Source: Fluviicola sp.
Lineage (GTDB): Bacteria; Bacteroidota; Bacteroidia; Flavobacteriales_D; Crocinitomicaceae
DNA: 64,000 bases
Direction: 5' to 3'
Assembly: GCF_039596395.1 (NCBI RefSeq)
Contig: NZ_JBCNJT010000002.1
Coordinates: 868,001-932,000 of the forward strand
The notes under the pieces are model-generated. The model searched no databases and was not told where the DNA came from. It saw only the letters and a program-made list of their open reading frames with translations. Position numbers and translations under genes: made by a program. This document shows positions 45,329 to 53,473 of the stretch, piece after piece. The stretch's first letter is position 1. Every line of letters begins with the position of its first letter.

Positions 45329-46981
45329 TTATGGAAGAATCTGGACCGGTTTGGTAACTACCGTTCCATCTTTATAAATTACCGATAGATAATAAATCCC
45401 CGCCTGAAGTCCGGACGAATGATTATTCGTTCTTAACTCAAATCCCATACCTGTTTTTACACGGTCGATCTGAATTTCTTTCCCCGAAACATCTCTCAGG
45501 GTCAGTTGGTTTACTGTCCCGCTGGGAATATAGACAGAGAAAGAACCGGTATTCGGATTCGGGAAAACGGAAAAGGCATTTTCATTATAAGCTTCTACTC
45601 CCAAATGGTCTGTTAAATAGTTTCCTGCCGCAAAAATGTTCGGCAAAGGGCCTATTTTTTCAGTAACCGGGAACAATACTCCGGCTACCTGTGGTTTTCC
45701 GGTAGTTACCAATATGTTCGCAATCTCATCCCGCGATAAGCTGTTTCCGGTTAAATCCCTGGAAAGCGACTGCAAAAGTGTTACTGCTCCGACCACGATC
45801 GGCGAAGCCCCGGAAGTTCCTCCGAAATCATCCGAATATTCTTTGTTTAATCCTTCAGCTGCGTAGGCAGAACCGTAACCCGTTGTCACAACTCCTTCCC
45901 CGTTTCCCTGTAAATCGATGCGGCTTCCATAATTGGAGAACCACAAACGGGAACGCGGAGTATCATCAATTCCAACTGCTCCGGCGCCAACCATGATAGC
46001 TTCCGACCAGTTTTCCTCCAGGAAAGGATAGTGCCCCCCATTATCAACTGTAAACATCGGATCGTCCAGGTTACGGTTCCCGTTTCCTGCTGCTTCCACT
46101 ACGATCAAACCATTTCCGGAAATCAGCTGGATTGCATCGTAAAAAGGTTCGTACCATTCAACAGGTGCAAATCCTTCGTCTGGCGTTCCTTCAAAAGCCA
46201 TGATCTGTTGCTCAATCAAAACAACATCACCCTGGTCCAGCTGACTCAACGTACTGATCAACGCCTCTTCCAGGTAATACACCTCATTGATGTATGCTCC
46301 CGCAAAATACAATTGGCTTTGATAAGCAATCCCGGTTGTTCCGATGCCGTCATTCAAAGAAGCGATTTCACCCAAAACAGCTGTTCCGTGATCCGGTCCG
46401 TAACCCGGATCTTCCGGTTGCGGTCCGATGATAGTGACAGCAGGAAGATCTTCGTGGTTCTCGTTGAAGAGGTATTCTACGTCACACACTTTCACACCCG
46501 CTCCATAAATCGAATAAGCATTCCAAAATTCCTGCGCATGAATTCCCGGATCCTGGTCGTATAAGTAAAGTTGGGTCGGTTGAAGATTCGGTACGGCCGG
46601 AACGCTCAATTTAGGAGGAATACTAACGTATTTAACCGCATACAAACGTGTTTCCAATTCCTTTTTCACCGATTGAATGTCTGCATTCGCATTCAGATGA
46701 AATTCGAACAGTGTGTGCGGGTCCGAAAGGTTCTTTTTCAGGTTTTGCTTTGCTTTCAGGTAATAGGTATCCAAAAGTTCCTCCGGAATGTTGTAAAACG
46801 GTTCCCAATACCCGTATTGTGCCAGTTCAGGAAATGACGCAAATTCGGAAACTAATTTTCCGTCTTTTGCATATACGGCTGTTCCGTCTTCGAACTTGAC
46901 ATGTAAAATCCGGTCGGGATTATTTTGGGCGGTTGCTGTAAAAACAGCAAGAGATAAAATGGAGAGTAGACGAATTTTCAT
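45329..46981 (-). CDS. secreted subtilisin-like (S8) serine peptidase with T9SS type A sorting domain
   Basis: 550 residues from ATG 46981 (MKIRLLSILSLAVFTATAQ). A propeptide-like region (about 20-125) precedes the S8 domain. Catalytic residues: Asp167 in KVCDVEYLF, His198 in GPDHGTAVLGEIA, oxyanion Asn300 in EAAGNGNRN, and Ser390 in GGTSGASPIVVGAV. The first motif (CDVE) departs from the common D-(S/T)-G, and the Asp-His spacing (31 residues) is short. The last 75 residues are a T9SS type A domain (FSVFPNPNTGSFSVYI, LQAGIYYLSVIYKDG, VQILP). Extracellular proteolysis is likely. Fourth peptidase with an export signal in this window. Confidence 0.92.
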   Translation of the reverse strand: MKIRLLSILSLAVFTATAQNNPDRILHVKFEDGTAVYAKDGKLVSEFASFPELAQYGYWEPFYNIPEELLDTYYLKAKQNLKKNLSDPHTLFEFHLNANADIQSVKKELETRLYAVKYVSIPPKLSVPAVPNLQPTQLYLYDQDPGIHAQEFWNAYSIYGAGVKVCDVEYLFNENHEDLPAVTIIGPQPEDPGYGPDHGTAVLGEIASLNDGIGTTGIAYQSQLYFAGAYINEVYYLEEALISTLSQLDQGDVVLIEQQIMAFEGTPDEGFAPVEWYEPFYDAIQLISGNGLIVVEAAGNGNRNLDDPMFTVDNGGHYPFLEENWSEAIMVGAGAVGIDDTPRSRLWFSNYGSRIDLQGNGEGVVTTGYGSAYAAEGLNKEYSDDFGGTSGASPIVVGAVTLLQSLSRDLTGNSLSRDEIANILVTTGKPQVAGVLFPVTEKIGPLPNIFAAGNYLTDHLGVEAYNENAFSVFPNPNTGSFSVYIPSGTVNQLTLRDVSGKEIQIDRVKTGMGFELRTNNHSSGLQAGIYYLSVIYKDGTVVTKPVQILP

Positions 46982-47096
46982 AAGCAAGCAATTTTTACCA
47001 ATGCTACTGAATATTTCAATACCACTTCTTATGAAAGTGTATACGCAACCAATTATTGAGGGAAATGTATTTCAGAAACTGTGAACCAGCTGTTCG

Positions 47097-47858
47097 TTAA
47101 AGCATTTTGATACGGTTCGTCAATTCATCTCTGTAGGAACCACCGATAGGAATGAGTTTGCGATCATTTTCCAGCTGCAGGTTCGGGAAATCGATCGATG
47201 CAATTTTATCCAGGCGAACAATGAACGAACGGTGCACACGAATAAACTGGTCCGTACCCAATTTCGTTTCGATATCTTTCATCGTGGAATGAATCGTATA
47301 ACGTGTTTCGTTGGTGTTAATAACTACGTAATCCTTTAATGCTTCGATGAAATAAATATCGTTCATATTTAATTTCACCAATTTGCTGTTGGATTTTACA
47401 AAAATGAACTCATTCAGGGAATCTTTTTCCTTGTTTTCAACCAACGAATAAAGCATGTCGCGCTCGCGTTCTACTTCCTGTTCTTTTTTGTGTTTATAAA
47501 GTGCCATTTCAATCGACGTATGTAAATCGATTTCTTTGAAAGGCTTTAGAATATACCCGTAAGGTTCGGTAACTTTTGCTTTGGATAAAGTGGCTTCATC
47601 CGCATAAGCTGTAAGGTAAATTACCGGAATGGAGTATTGGTTACGAACAATTTCAGCTGTTTCGATCCCGTTCATTTCTCCCTTCAACATGATATCCATC
47701 AAGACAATATCAGGCTGATTTGCTTCCAATAATTCCAATGCTTTTTCACCCGAAGGAGCTGCACCAACAACGTGGTACCCAAGCTTTTTCAAACTTGACT
47801 GGATATCCTTCGAAACAATGAATTCATCTTCTACAACTAACACATTAGCCTTCGTCAT
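47097..47858 (-). CDS. response regulator with LytTR DNA-binding domain
   Basis: 253 residues. A CheY-like receiver (1-125) has acidic pocket VVEDE, phosphoacceptor Asp55 in DIVLMDIML, Thr in IPVIYLTAYAD and Lys in YILKPF. A short helical linker leads to a LytTR domain (about 150-253): FIFVKSNSKLVKLNMNDIYFIEALKDYVVI and FIRVHRSFIVRLDKI. Such regulators pair with histidine kinases of the LytS/HisKA type; none is adjacent, so it is an orphan. A Bacteroidota promoter lies just upstream. PorX/LytTR-type links to T9SS cannot be claimed. Confidence 0.93.
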   Translation of the reverse strand: MTKANVLVVEDEFIVSKDIQSSLKKLGYHVVGAAPSGEKALELLEANQPDIVLMDIMLKGEMNGIETAEIVRNQYSIPVIYLTAYADEATLSKAKVTEPYGYILKPFKEIDLHTSIEMALYKHKKEQEVERERDMLYSLVENKEKDSLNEFIFVKSNSKLVKLNMNDIYFIEALKDYVVINTNETRYTIHSTMKDIETKLGTDQFIRVHRSFIVRLDKIASIDFPNLQLENDRKLIPIGGSYRDELTNRIKML

Positions 47859-47876
47859 TCTTTACAGCTTTGGAGT

Positions 47877-47909
47877 CAAAAGTAATTAATTTTAACCGTT
47901 AATTACAAT
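47877..47909 (-). promoter_or_regulatory. promoter of the LytTR response regulator
   Basis: On the minus strand ATTG (47906-47909), 21-bp spacer, then TACTTTTG (47877-47884), a full TAnnTTTG match with three of four -33 bases. It ends 18 bp before the ATG. Confidence 0.55.
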
Positions 47910-48470
47910 CTGTTCTAAATATTTAGTAGACGCCTAACTTTCGTTCGTCTATTCGAATATAAACTTTAACTATGAATTGTGCAAATTAGTCTTCAAGGAG
48001 GAGAAACAAAATAAATAGAATAAAAATCTTTTTTAAAAAGAAATCTATTATATCTATTAGGGGTGTTAATTCGTGTAAAACTTTCATCCGAAAGATTCGT
48101 TTTTTAAACTTATGAGTTCATTCGATGGATTTATTGACAATTGAAAACGTCGATTTGAAGTTCTGTGACAATACTTTACGCAGATATCAACAATTGAGGC
48201 GGAATTGTTAATGTGTATAAAATACTTCCTTTCAACGCTGTTAATATGTGTTTAACATGGGGATAAAAGAGCGATAATTTCACCAAACTTTTGGGTGCTT
48301 CATTCAAAAACTTGTACATATGATGAAATAGTTCGGATATCCTAGAAATAGTTATTGAATCTTTCCAACAGATATTGACAATCCGGAATTAAAAGGTGTG
48401 TAAAACTGTTTTTTGTACTATCAAGGAAATCAAGCCTTTCAGCGAATGCATTTTTTCTTGTTGTTAATTG

Positions 48471-48502
48471 ATTGTTCCATTTGTTGATAAGCCTTAACTT
48501 TG
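48471..48502 (+). promoter_or_regulatory. promoter of rpiB
   Basis: ATTG (48471-48474), 20-bp spacer, then TAACTTTG (48495-48502), a full TAnnTTTG match. The -7 box ends 17 bp before the ATG at 48520, and supports that start over an in-frame one upstream. Confidence 0.55.
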
Positions 48503-48519
48503 ACAAAACTTTCAGTATT

Positions 48520-48954
48520 ATGTCACAAATCATTCCGATCGGAGCAGATCATGCAGGATTTCAATTGAAATCAGAAGTTATTAAACATTTGGAATCCTTA
48601 GGTTACGAAGTAAAGGATTACGGATGCTACAGCGAAGAAAGCATTGATTATGCAGATTTCGGTCACCCGGTTGCAAATCATGTAGAAGCCAATGAAGGAT
48701 CAAAAGGAATTGTGATTTGCGGAAGCGGCAACGGAATTAACATGACTGTTAATAAACATCAGGGAATTCGCGGAGCACTTTGCTGGAAGAAAGAAATTGC
48801 ACAATTGGCACGTGAACACAACGATGCTAATATCCTGACATTGCCTGCACGCTTTGTTTCCGTGGAGGAAGCGTTGGAAATGGTGGATATTTTCTGGAAT
48901 ACGGCTTTCGAAGGAGGAAGACACCAGAAACGAATTGATAAAATCCCGGTATAA
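48520..48954 (+). CDS. rpiB: ribose 5-phosphate isomerase B
   Basis: Interconverts ribose 5-phosphate and ribulose 5-phosphate in the pentose phosphate pathway. The 144-residue protein shows the RpiB/LacAB pattern: IPIGADHAGFQLK at the N-terminus, YGCYSEESIDYADFGHPVA, the phosphate/active-site segment GIVICGSGNGINMTVNKHQGIRGALC (catalytic Cys in VICGSG), HNDANILTLPARF and FEGGRHQKRI. ATG at 48520 is fixed by the promoter and by homology. Followed by a hairpin. Confidence 0.96.
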   Translation: MSQIIPIGADHAGFQLKSEVIKHLESLGYEVKDYGCYSEESIDYADFGHPVANHVEANEGSKGIVICGSGNGINMTVNKHQGIRGALCWKKEIAQLAREHNDANILTLPARFVSVEEALEMVDIFWNTAFEGGRHQKRIDKIPV

Positions 48955-48964
48955 GTTAAAAGTT

Positions 48965-49006
48965 AAAAGGTGAGAAGTGAAAAAGGACTTTTAACTTCTC
49001 ACTTTT
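48965..49006 (+). terminator. stem-loop after rpiB
   Basis: GTGAGAAGT (48970-48978) pairs with ACTTCTCAC (48994-49002); flanking AAAAG and TTTT extend the stem and supply a short T run. Likely terminator. Confidence 0.65.
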
Positions 49007-49024
49007 CAATTATATAAATAAGGT

Positions 49025-50476
49025 ATGAAAGGAATCACCAGTCTACTATTTTCAAGTGCTTTATGCGTTTGCTTTTCCCAGCAGGTTGATATAGCGAAAA
49101 AATACAGTTCCTATATTAATGAAGCAGATCTGAAAAAGAACCTCACCGTTTTAGCTTCCGATGAATATATGGGAAGAGAAACCGGGAAACAAGGTCAGAA
49201 AATGACAGCTGAATTCCTGAGTGCTTATTTTAAAAAACTGGGATGTTCTGTTGCTCCGGGAATGTCGGGTTATGAACAATATTTCGATGTCATAGAAAGT
49301 ACGCCGGGAGGAACTCTGAGTTTAAACGGTTTGAACCTGAATTTCAAAACAGACTTTATTTATTACGCCTGTAAATCCAGAACTACTTTGGATAATCTTC
49401 CTGTTTATACGGTAGATCAATTGGAACAGGCGGAAAAGAAACCGTGTTACGTAGTGTACGTGATGAAAAGCCTGGAAGTGCGTAAAGAAGTTGCTGCACT
49501 TAAAAAAGATCTGCCGAAACAAGTGAAAGGAATTATACTGGTTTCCGATCAATATACTACTTTATATGAATACATGGAACATTACGTAACCACGAAAACC
49601 ATGTACCTGGCAGATGAAAAACGAAAAGAAGAATTCCCCATCCTGTTTGTGAACCAATCTTCCCTGGAACCTTTGAAGAAGAAATCAAACGGATTCCTGT
49701 CGGGAAAGGGAAAAATTGCGAAACCGGCAAAACCTGTTTTTACGGTAAGCGGAGAATTGAATACCCAGGAAGAGCGGTTGACAAGTTCGAATGTATTGGC
49801 ATATATAGAAGGAAGTGATCCGGTACTTTCAAAAGAAGTAGTGGTGATTACTGCGCATTACGATCACATCGGTGTGGATCACGGAGTTGTTTACAATGGT
49901 GCGGATGATGACGGAACCGGAACAGTATCTTTGTTGGAGTTGGCCGAAGCATTTATGGAAGCAAAGAAAAACGGGGAAGGTCCGAAACGTTCCATTCTGA
50001 TTATGCCGGTTTCAGGGGAAGAAAAAGGGTTGCTCGGTTCGGATTACTATTCTTCACATCCCGTTATTCCGCTGGCAAATACTGTTGCCGATTTAAACAT
50101 CGATATGATCGGGCGTAACGATATCGGTCATGAAAAGGACACGAATTACATTTACATTATCGGGTCGAATATGCTGAGCAACGATTTGCACGATGCGAAT
50201 GAAAAAGCAAACGAGACATATACGCGCATAAAGTTGGATTACAAGTTCAACAGTTTGTCAGACCCGAATCAATTCTACTACCGTTCGGACCATTACAATT
50301 TTGCAAAGCACAGCATCCCGGTGATTTTCTATTTCAGCGGAGTACACGAAGATTATCACCAGCCAACGGATGATGTAGAGAAAATCATCTTCTCCAAAGT
50401 GGAAAAAGTAGCACGATTGGTTTTCTACACTGCCTGGGAACTTTCAGACAATCCGAAAAGAATCCGGTTGAATTAA
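49025..50476 (+). CDS. secreted M28-family zinc aminopeptidase
   Basis: 483 residues with a signal peptide (to about FSQQ, residue 20). The co-catalytic zinc site is complete: His278 in TAHYDHIG, Asp294 in YNGADDDGTG, the Glu pair 332-333 in VSGEEKGLLGS, Asp360 in LNIDMIGRND, and the last His in GVHEDYHQPTDD. A PA-like insert lies about residues 90-240. Related proteins are leucyl/glutaminyl aminopeptidases. No T9SS domain is present, so a periplasmic role is likely. The stop shares the palindrome TTAA with the convergent TlpA-like gene. Confidence 0.92.
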   Translation: MKGITSLLFSSALCVCFSQQVDIAKKYSSYINEADLKKNLTVLASDEYMGRETGKQGQKMTAEFLSAYFKKLGCSVAPGMSGYEQYFDVIESTPGGTLSLNGLNLNFKTDFIYYACKSRTTLDNLPVYTVDQLEQAEKKPCYVVYVMKSLEVRKEVAALKKDLPKQVKGIILVSDQYTTLYEYMEHYVTTKTMYLADEKRKEEFPILFVNQSSLEPLKKKSNGFLSGKGKIAKPAKPVFTVSGELNTQEERLTSSNVLAYIEGSDPVLSKEVVVITAHYDHIGVDHGVVYNGADDDGTGTVSLLELAEAFMEAKKNGEGPKRSILIMPVSGEEKGLLGSDYYSSHPVIPLANTVADLNIDMIGRNDIGHEKDTNYIYIIGSNMLSNDLHDANEKANETYTRIKLDYKFNSLSDPNQFYYRSDHYNFAKHSIPVIFYFSGVHEDYHQPTDDVEKIIFSKVEKVARLVFYTAWELSDNPKRIRLN

Positions 50477-51693
50477 TTTTTCCCCAGCAGGGATTCGATC
50501 AGTGCATTCGTTTTATTCACGTATTCCGTATAAACATCTCCTGTTCCCGGACCATTGAACCCGGTATGGATGCGTTTTACTTCGCCGTCTCTTCCGATAT
50601 AAATAGATGTTGGGAAAGAAATGACTTCGTTGAGCATTTTAAATTGATCGGAAGCAATTCCTTTGGAAGCTTTCCCTCCTACCAAAAAGGTGAAGTCGAG
50701 ATTTTTGCGCTGTTTTAAAGTAAGGATTTTCTTTGCCTGTTCTTCGAAAGAATCTGCTGCTTCATATCCGATCGAAATGATTTCCAATCCTTTTGAATGG
50801 TATTTTTCATACAATTCTTTGTAGTAATTGGTTTCATCCATGCAGTTCGGACACCAGGTTCCCATGATTTGAATAATCACAACTTTTCCCCGTGTTTCGG
50901 CATTCGGAAAGGAATAATCCGTTCCGTTAACTGTTTTCAGGTTGAAACTGAAAGGAGTGTGATCTGGCTTAAGTACCGTAATGGAATCCGGATCGCGTAG
51001 TTCAAAATCCGGGTTATAAGTGGCTACGAAATCCGTAGAATAATGTTTGCCGCTGTAGAAATAACCCTGCACACGGTGATCCTTGATGGAACCATTCAAT
51101 AAGAAAGCATGTGAACCGTCAAAAGCAGAAAGATAGAATTTCGAATTTTCAATCACTCCTTCCAGGAAGCGGTAATCTCCGGTTTCTGTGCGGAAAGTAC
51201 CGGTAATGTGATTTTGTTTCTGATCGATAATTCCCAAAGCACTTTCTTCATCCGTAGTTTTCGGAGAGAAATGCGTTTCCCATTTTCCGTTTAAATCACC
51301 GCCCGGTGCATCTTTTTTCCGGGGTTTTGGATTGAAGTTTGCGAAAAAAGGAATTTTGTAGTTTGCACCTTTGTTATAATTGAACCAGAATCCGCGAATT
51401 TCCTTTTTCTTGTCCGTAATGAATCTCAATTCGGAATCGAAACTTGGAAAAGGCAAAACAATCGTATCTCCTTTTTTAATTCCGTTGGTAAGTTCAATGC
51501 GCTCTTCCGCATTGTGAATAACCAGCAGCATTCTTTTCTGTTTTTTCTCCACAGTTAAATGCACGGGCAATTGGGTGGTCTCATTCAATTGAAGATAAGC
51601 AGAATAAGATCCCGGAAGAAGGGCTATTTTTTGAGAATATACAGATGTCGCTGATACGGCAATCAGTAACAAGGAGGCAATACTTATTTTCAT
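50473..51693 (-). CDS. secreted TlpA-like thioredoxin-fold protein with large N-terminal domain
   Basis: 406 residues: signal peptide (to about 20), a 220-residue N-terminal beta-rich domain without a recognised family, and a C-terminal TlpA/AhpC-TSA thioredoxin domain (about 245-400). The redox motif is TWCPNC (Cys281, Cys284), with the cis-Pro in VISFPTSIYIGRDGEV. Such proteins act as periplasmic thiol-disulphide oxidoreductases; the N-terminal domain, unlike DUF4369 in position and length, may select a partner. The gene overlaps the M28 gene by 4 bp tail to tail. Confidence 0.88.
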   Translation of the reverse strand: MKISIASLLLIAVSATSVYSQKIALLPGSYSAYLQLNETTQLPVHLTVEKKQKRMLLVIHNAEERIELTNGIKKGDTIVLPFPSFDSELRFITDKKKEIRGFWFNYNKGANYKIPFFANFNPKPRKKDAPGGDLNGKWETHFSPKTTDEESALGIIDQKQNHITGTFRTETGDYRFLEGVIENSKFYLSAFDGSHAFLLNGSIKDHRVQGYFYSGKHYSTDFVATYNPDFELRDPDSITVLKPDHTPFSFNLKTVNGTDYSFPNAETRGKVVIIQIMGTWCPNCMDETNYYKELYEKYHSKGLEIISIGYEAADSFEEQAKKILTLKQRKNLDFTFLVGGKASKGIASDQFKMLNEVISFPTSIYIGRDGEVKRIHTGFNGPGTGDVYTEYVNKTNALIESLLGKN

Positions 51694-51792
51694 GGGGTGC
51701 TAAAGTACGACTAATTTAATTTTTTATTTTGAAGAAACCTGCCTCGTGCAACCTTTTTTGGTAGTTTAGAGTCTATTGATACAGCAAGTGCT

Positions 51793-52326
51793 ATGGATGA
51801 TTTAACATTGGTAAATGAATGCGCCAAAGGAAATTCAAAAGCACAGCGGGCGTTGTTTGATAAGTTTGCTCCCAAGATGCTGGCAGTTTGCCAGCGTTAC
51901 CTGAGAAATAACCAGGAAGCTGAAGACGTATTACAAGATGGTTTTGTAAAGGTTTTTCAGAAGATTGTGGATTTCAAAATGGAAGGATCTCTGGAAGGAT
52001 GGATCAGAAGAATTGTAGTCAATACAGCTTTGGATACTATCCGGAAGAACAAAAAGTTATTGGATGACGTACAAGTCGAAGAGGTTCAATACAAAGTATC
52101 CTTTACAGACCATCAGTTTGATGGAATGGACCTGGCACAATTGATGAAGTTGATCGATGAAATGCCTGACGGATACCGGATTGTATTTAACATGTTTGCA
52201 ATAGAAGGTTATTCGCATAAAGAAATAGCAGATACATTGGGAGTAACGGAGAATACCTCCAAATCACAATACTCGCGTGCACGGGCTTTTCTACGCACTC
52301 AATTAGAATTATTAGAACGTGATTGA
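51793..52326 (+). CDS. ECF-type RNA polymerase sigma factor
   Basis: 177 residues. Region 2: LVNECAKGNSKAQRALFDKF, then NQEAEDVLQDGFVKVFQKI and EGSLEGWIRRIVVNTALDTIRKNK. Region 4: FNMFAIEGYSHKEIADTLG with VTENTSKSQYSRARAFL. Residues match the Bacteroidota ECF type (RpoE-like) that is followed by a membrane partner. The last codons overlap the start of the next gene by 8 bp (GTGATTGA), which shows translational coupling with the anti-sigma-like protein. Confidence 0.93.
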   Translation: MDDLTLVNECAKGNSKAQRALFDKFAPKMLAVCQRYLRNNQEAEDVLQDGFVKVFQKIVDFKMEGSLEGWIRRIVVNTALDTIRKNKKLLDDVQVEEVQYKVSFTDHQFDGMDLAQLMKLIDEMPDGYRIVFNMFAIEGYSHKEIADTLGVTENTSKSQYSRARAFLRTQLELLERD

Positions 52327-53260
52327 AAAAGATAATATACAAGAACTGTTTTCGAAGGCATTTGAAAACCAGACTGCTCCGGTAAGGCCGGATCTGTGGG
52401 CTGGTGTTCAGGCTAAGATGGCTGCTGCAGGTGTTGCTTCAACGGCAACGGTTGCAACAAAAGGTCTTTCTGCTTTGACAAAATGGATCATTGGCTCAGC
52501 TGCAGTTGGAACTGTAGGTGTGGTCACTACTGTTGTTGCTTTGAATTCAGGTGAAGAAACAGTGAATCAAAAAGCAGATTCTCCGAAGGAAATTTCTCAA
52601 AATACGACTGTAGCAAGTCAGGACGAGCACAAACCGGAGAACACGAAATTCGCACCACATACTATTTATACCAAACCGGAAGTGGTGGACGATAAATCAT
52701 CGGATGATATTCAGCAGGCAATAAAACCAACTGACAAGGAATACAAGAAACCGGATGATCGATTCATTATAGCTGATGATCATGTTGCTGAAACAATAAA
52801 GGCTGATAAATCGAAACAGGAAGACAGAACAACTCCTGCCGACAACGGTAAAAAAGAACCAGGAGATAGAACAACGGATTCGAAAAAATCTCCTGTTGAT
52901 AAGAAGGAAGATAAAGAAACGCCGGTTGTGAAGCATCCGGAGAATACGAAAGAACCGGTTTTTGCTGATCTACAGGCAAAAGTGACGAAGTTCCCGAGTA
53001 TTTTTACACCGAACTCTGATGGAAGTAATGATTATTACTTCGTAGAAGCTGAGAATATCCGCGATTTCCAATTGGTAATCATTGATCAAAACAACCGTGA
53101 AATGTTCCGTTCAAATATTCCTGGCGAACGCGAGGGATGGAACGGTAGAGATAAATCCGGAGACGAAGCACCGAACGGAAGTTATGCTGCGATCGTTACA
53201 GGAAAAGATCAAAACGGAAAAAGCTTCAGGGACATTCAATTGTTCGAATTAAGACGCTAA
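52319..53260 (+). CDS. anti-sigma-like membrane protein ending in a T9SS type B (gliding-motility CTD)-like domain
   Basis: 313 residues from GTG 52319 overlapping the sigma gene. Residues 1-50 are a short cytosolic segment (IQELFSKAFENQTAPVRPDLW), typical of partners encoded next to Bacteroidota ECF factors. One membrane helix spans about 55-76. A charged Lys/Asp/Pro/Glu linker (80-215) would cross the periplasm. The C-terminal 95 residues, KFPSIFTPNSDGSNDYYFV to FRDIQLFELRR, match the T9SS type B/gliding-motility-associated CTD (TIGR04131-like), including the FTPNxDGxND and GWNGRDKSGDEAPNGSYAA motifs. There is no cleavable signal peptide, so this is not a normal T9SS substrate. The role of the domain as a secretion sensor is my inference. 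Confidence 0.85.
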   Translation: MIEKDNIQELFSKAFENQTAPVRPDLWAGVQAKMAAAGVASTATVATKGLSALTKWIIGSAAVGTVGVVTTVVALNSGEETVNQKADSPKEISQNTTVASQDEHKPENTKFAPHTIYTKPEVVDDKSSDDIQQAIKPTDKEYKKPDDRFIIADDHVAETIKADKSKQEDRTTPADNGKKEPGDRTTDSKKSPVDKKEDKETPVVKHPENTKEPVFADLQAKVTKFPSIFTPNSDGSNDYYFVEAENIRDFQLVIIDQNNREMFRSNIPGEREGWNGRDKSGDEAPNGSYAAIVTGKDQNGKSFRDIQLFELRR

Positions 53261-53291
53261 TAATTACACGTATACTGAAACAAAGTGAAAG

Positions 53292-53322
53292 AAGCATTCG
53301 TCCATTGACGGGTGCTTTTTTG
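53292..53322 (+). terminator. terminator of the sigma/anti-sigma operon
   Basis: AAGCATTCGTC (53292-53302) pairs with GACGGGTGCTT (53307-53317) over 11 bp with two G-T pairs, followed by TTTTTGTT. Confidence 0.78.
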
Positions 53323-53349
53323 TTATAAATCGTTTTGGTTTTCATTCTT

Positions 53350-53377
53350 GTAGGTACGCGATGCGTCGCGTACCTAC
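53350..53377. repeat. REP-like 28-bp palindrome
   Basis: Arms GTAGGTACGCGA (53350-53361) and TCGCGTACCTAC (53366-53377) form a perfect 12-bp stem with loop TGCG. No T run follows. It is GC-richer than its surroundings and resembles the REP palindromes scattered in many bacterial genomes. Confidence 0.6.
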
Positions 53378-53407
53378 ACCATTTCAAAACGGAAAATCTT
53401 TACGGGA

Positions 53408-53425
53408 AACCGGAGTATACGGTTT
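53408..53425 (-). repeat. 18-bp duplicate of part of the tRNA-Cys gene
   Basis: AACCGGAGTATACGGTTT here is identical to positions 53492-53509, in the same orientation. In the tRNA this segment covers the 3' side of the anticodon arm, the variable loop and the 5' T stem. The copy lies downstream of the tRNA and its terminator. It could be an attachment-site scar or a local duplication. Confidence 0.6.
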
Positions 53426-53440
53426 AAATATGTTGTAAAA

Positions 53441-53471
53441 CAAAAAAGCTTCGCGGTTATGCGAAGCTTTT
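53441..53471 (-). terminator. intrinsic terminator of tRNA-Cys
   Basis: Perfect 11-bp stem AAAAGCTTCGC (53444-53454) with GCGAAGCTTTT (53461-53471); on the minus strand a TTTTTTG run follows. It begins 3 bases after the tRNA 3' end. Confidence 0.85.
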
Positions 53472-53473
53472 CG

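Larger units (their letters stand above)
47859..48519. other. 661-bp AT-rich interval between the LytTR regulator and rpiB
   Basis: It holds the two divergent promoters listed separately, at its two ends. Between about 47910 and 48470 the sequence is strongly AT-rich and I see no gene, no strong hairpin and no repeat. A 63-codon minus-strand frame here has no protein-like features. Confidence 0.5.

Noticed and set aside
48342-48533. 63-codon minus-strand frame before rpiB
   Set aside because: It runs across the rpiB promoter and start and has no protein-like features.
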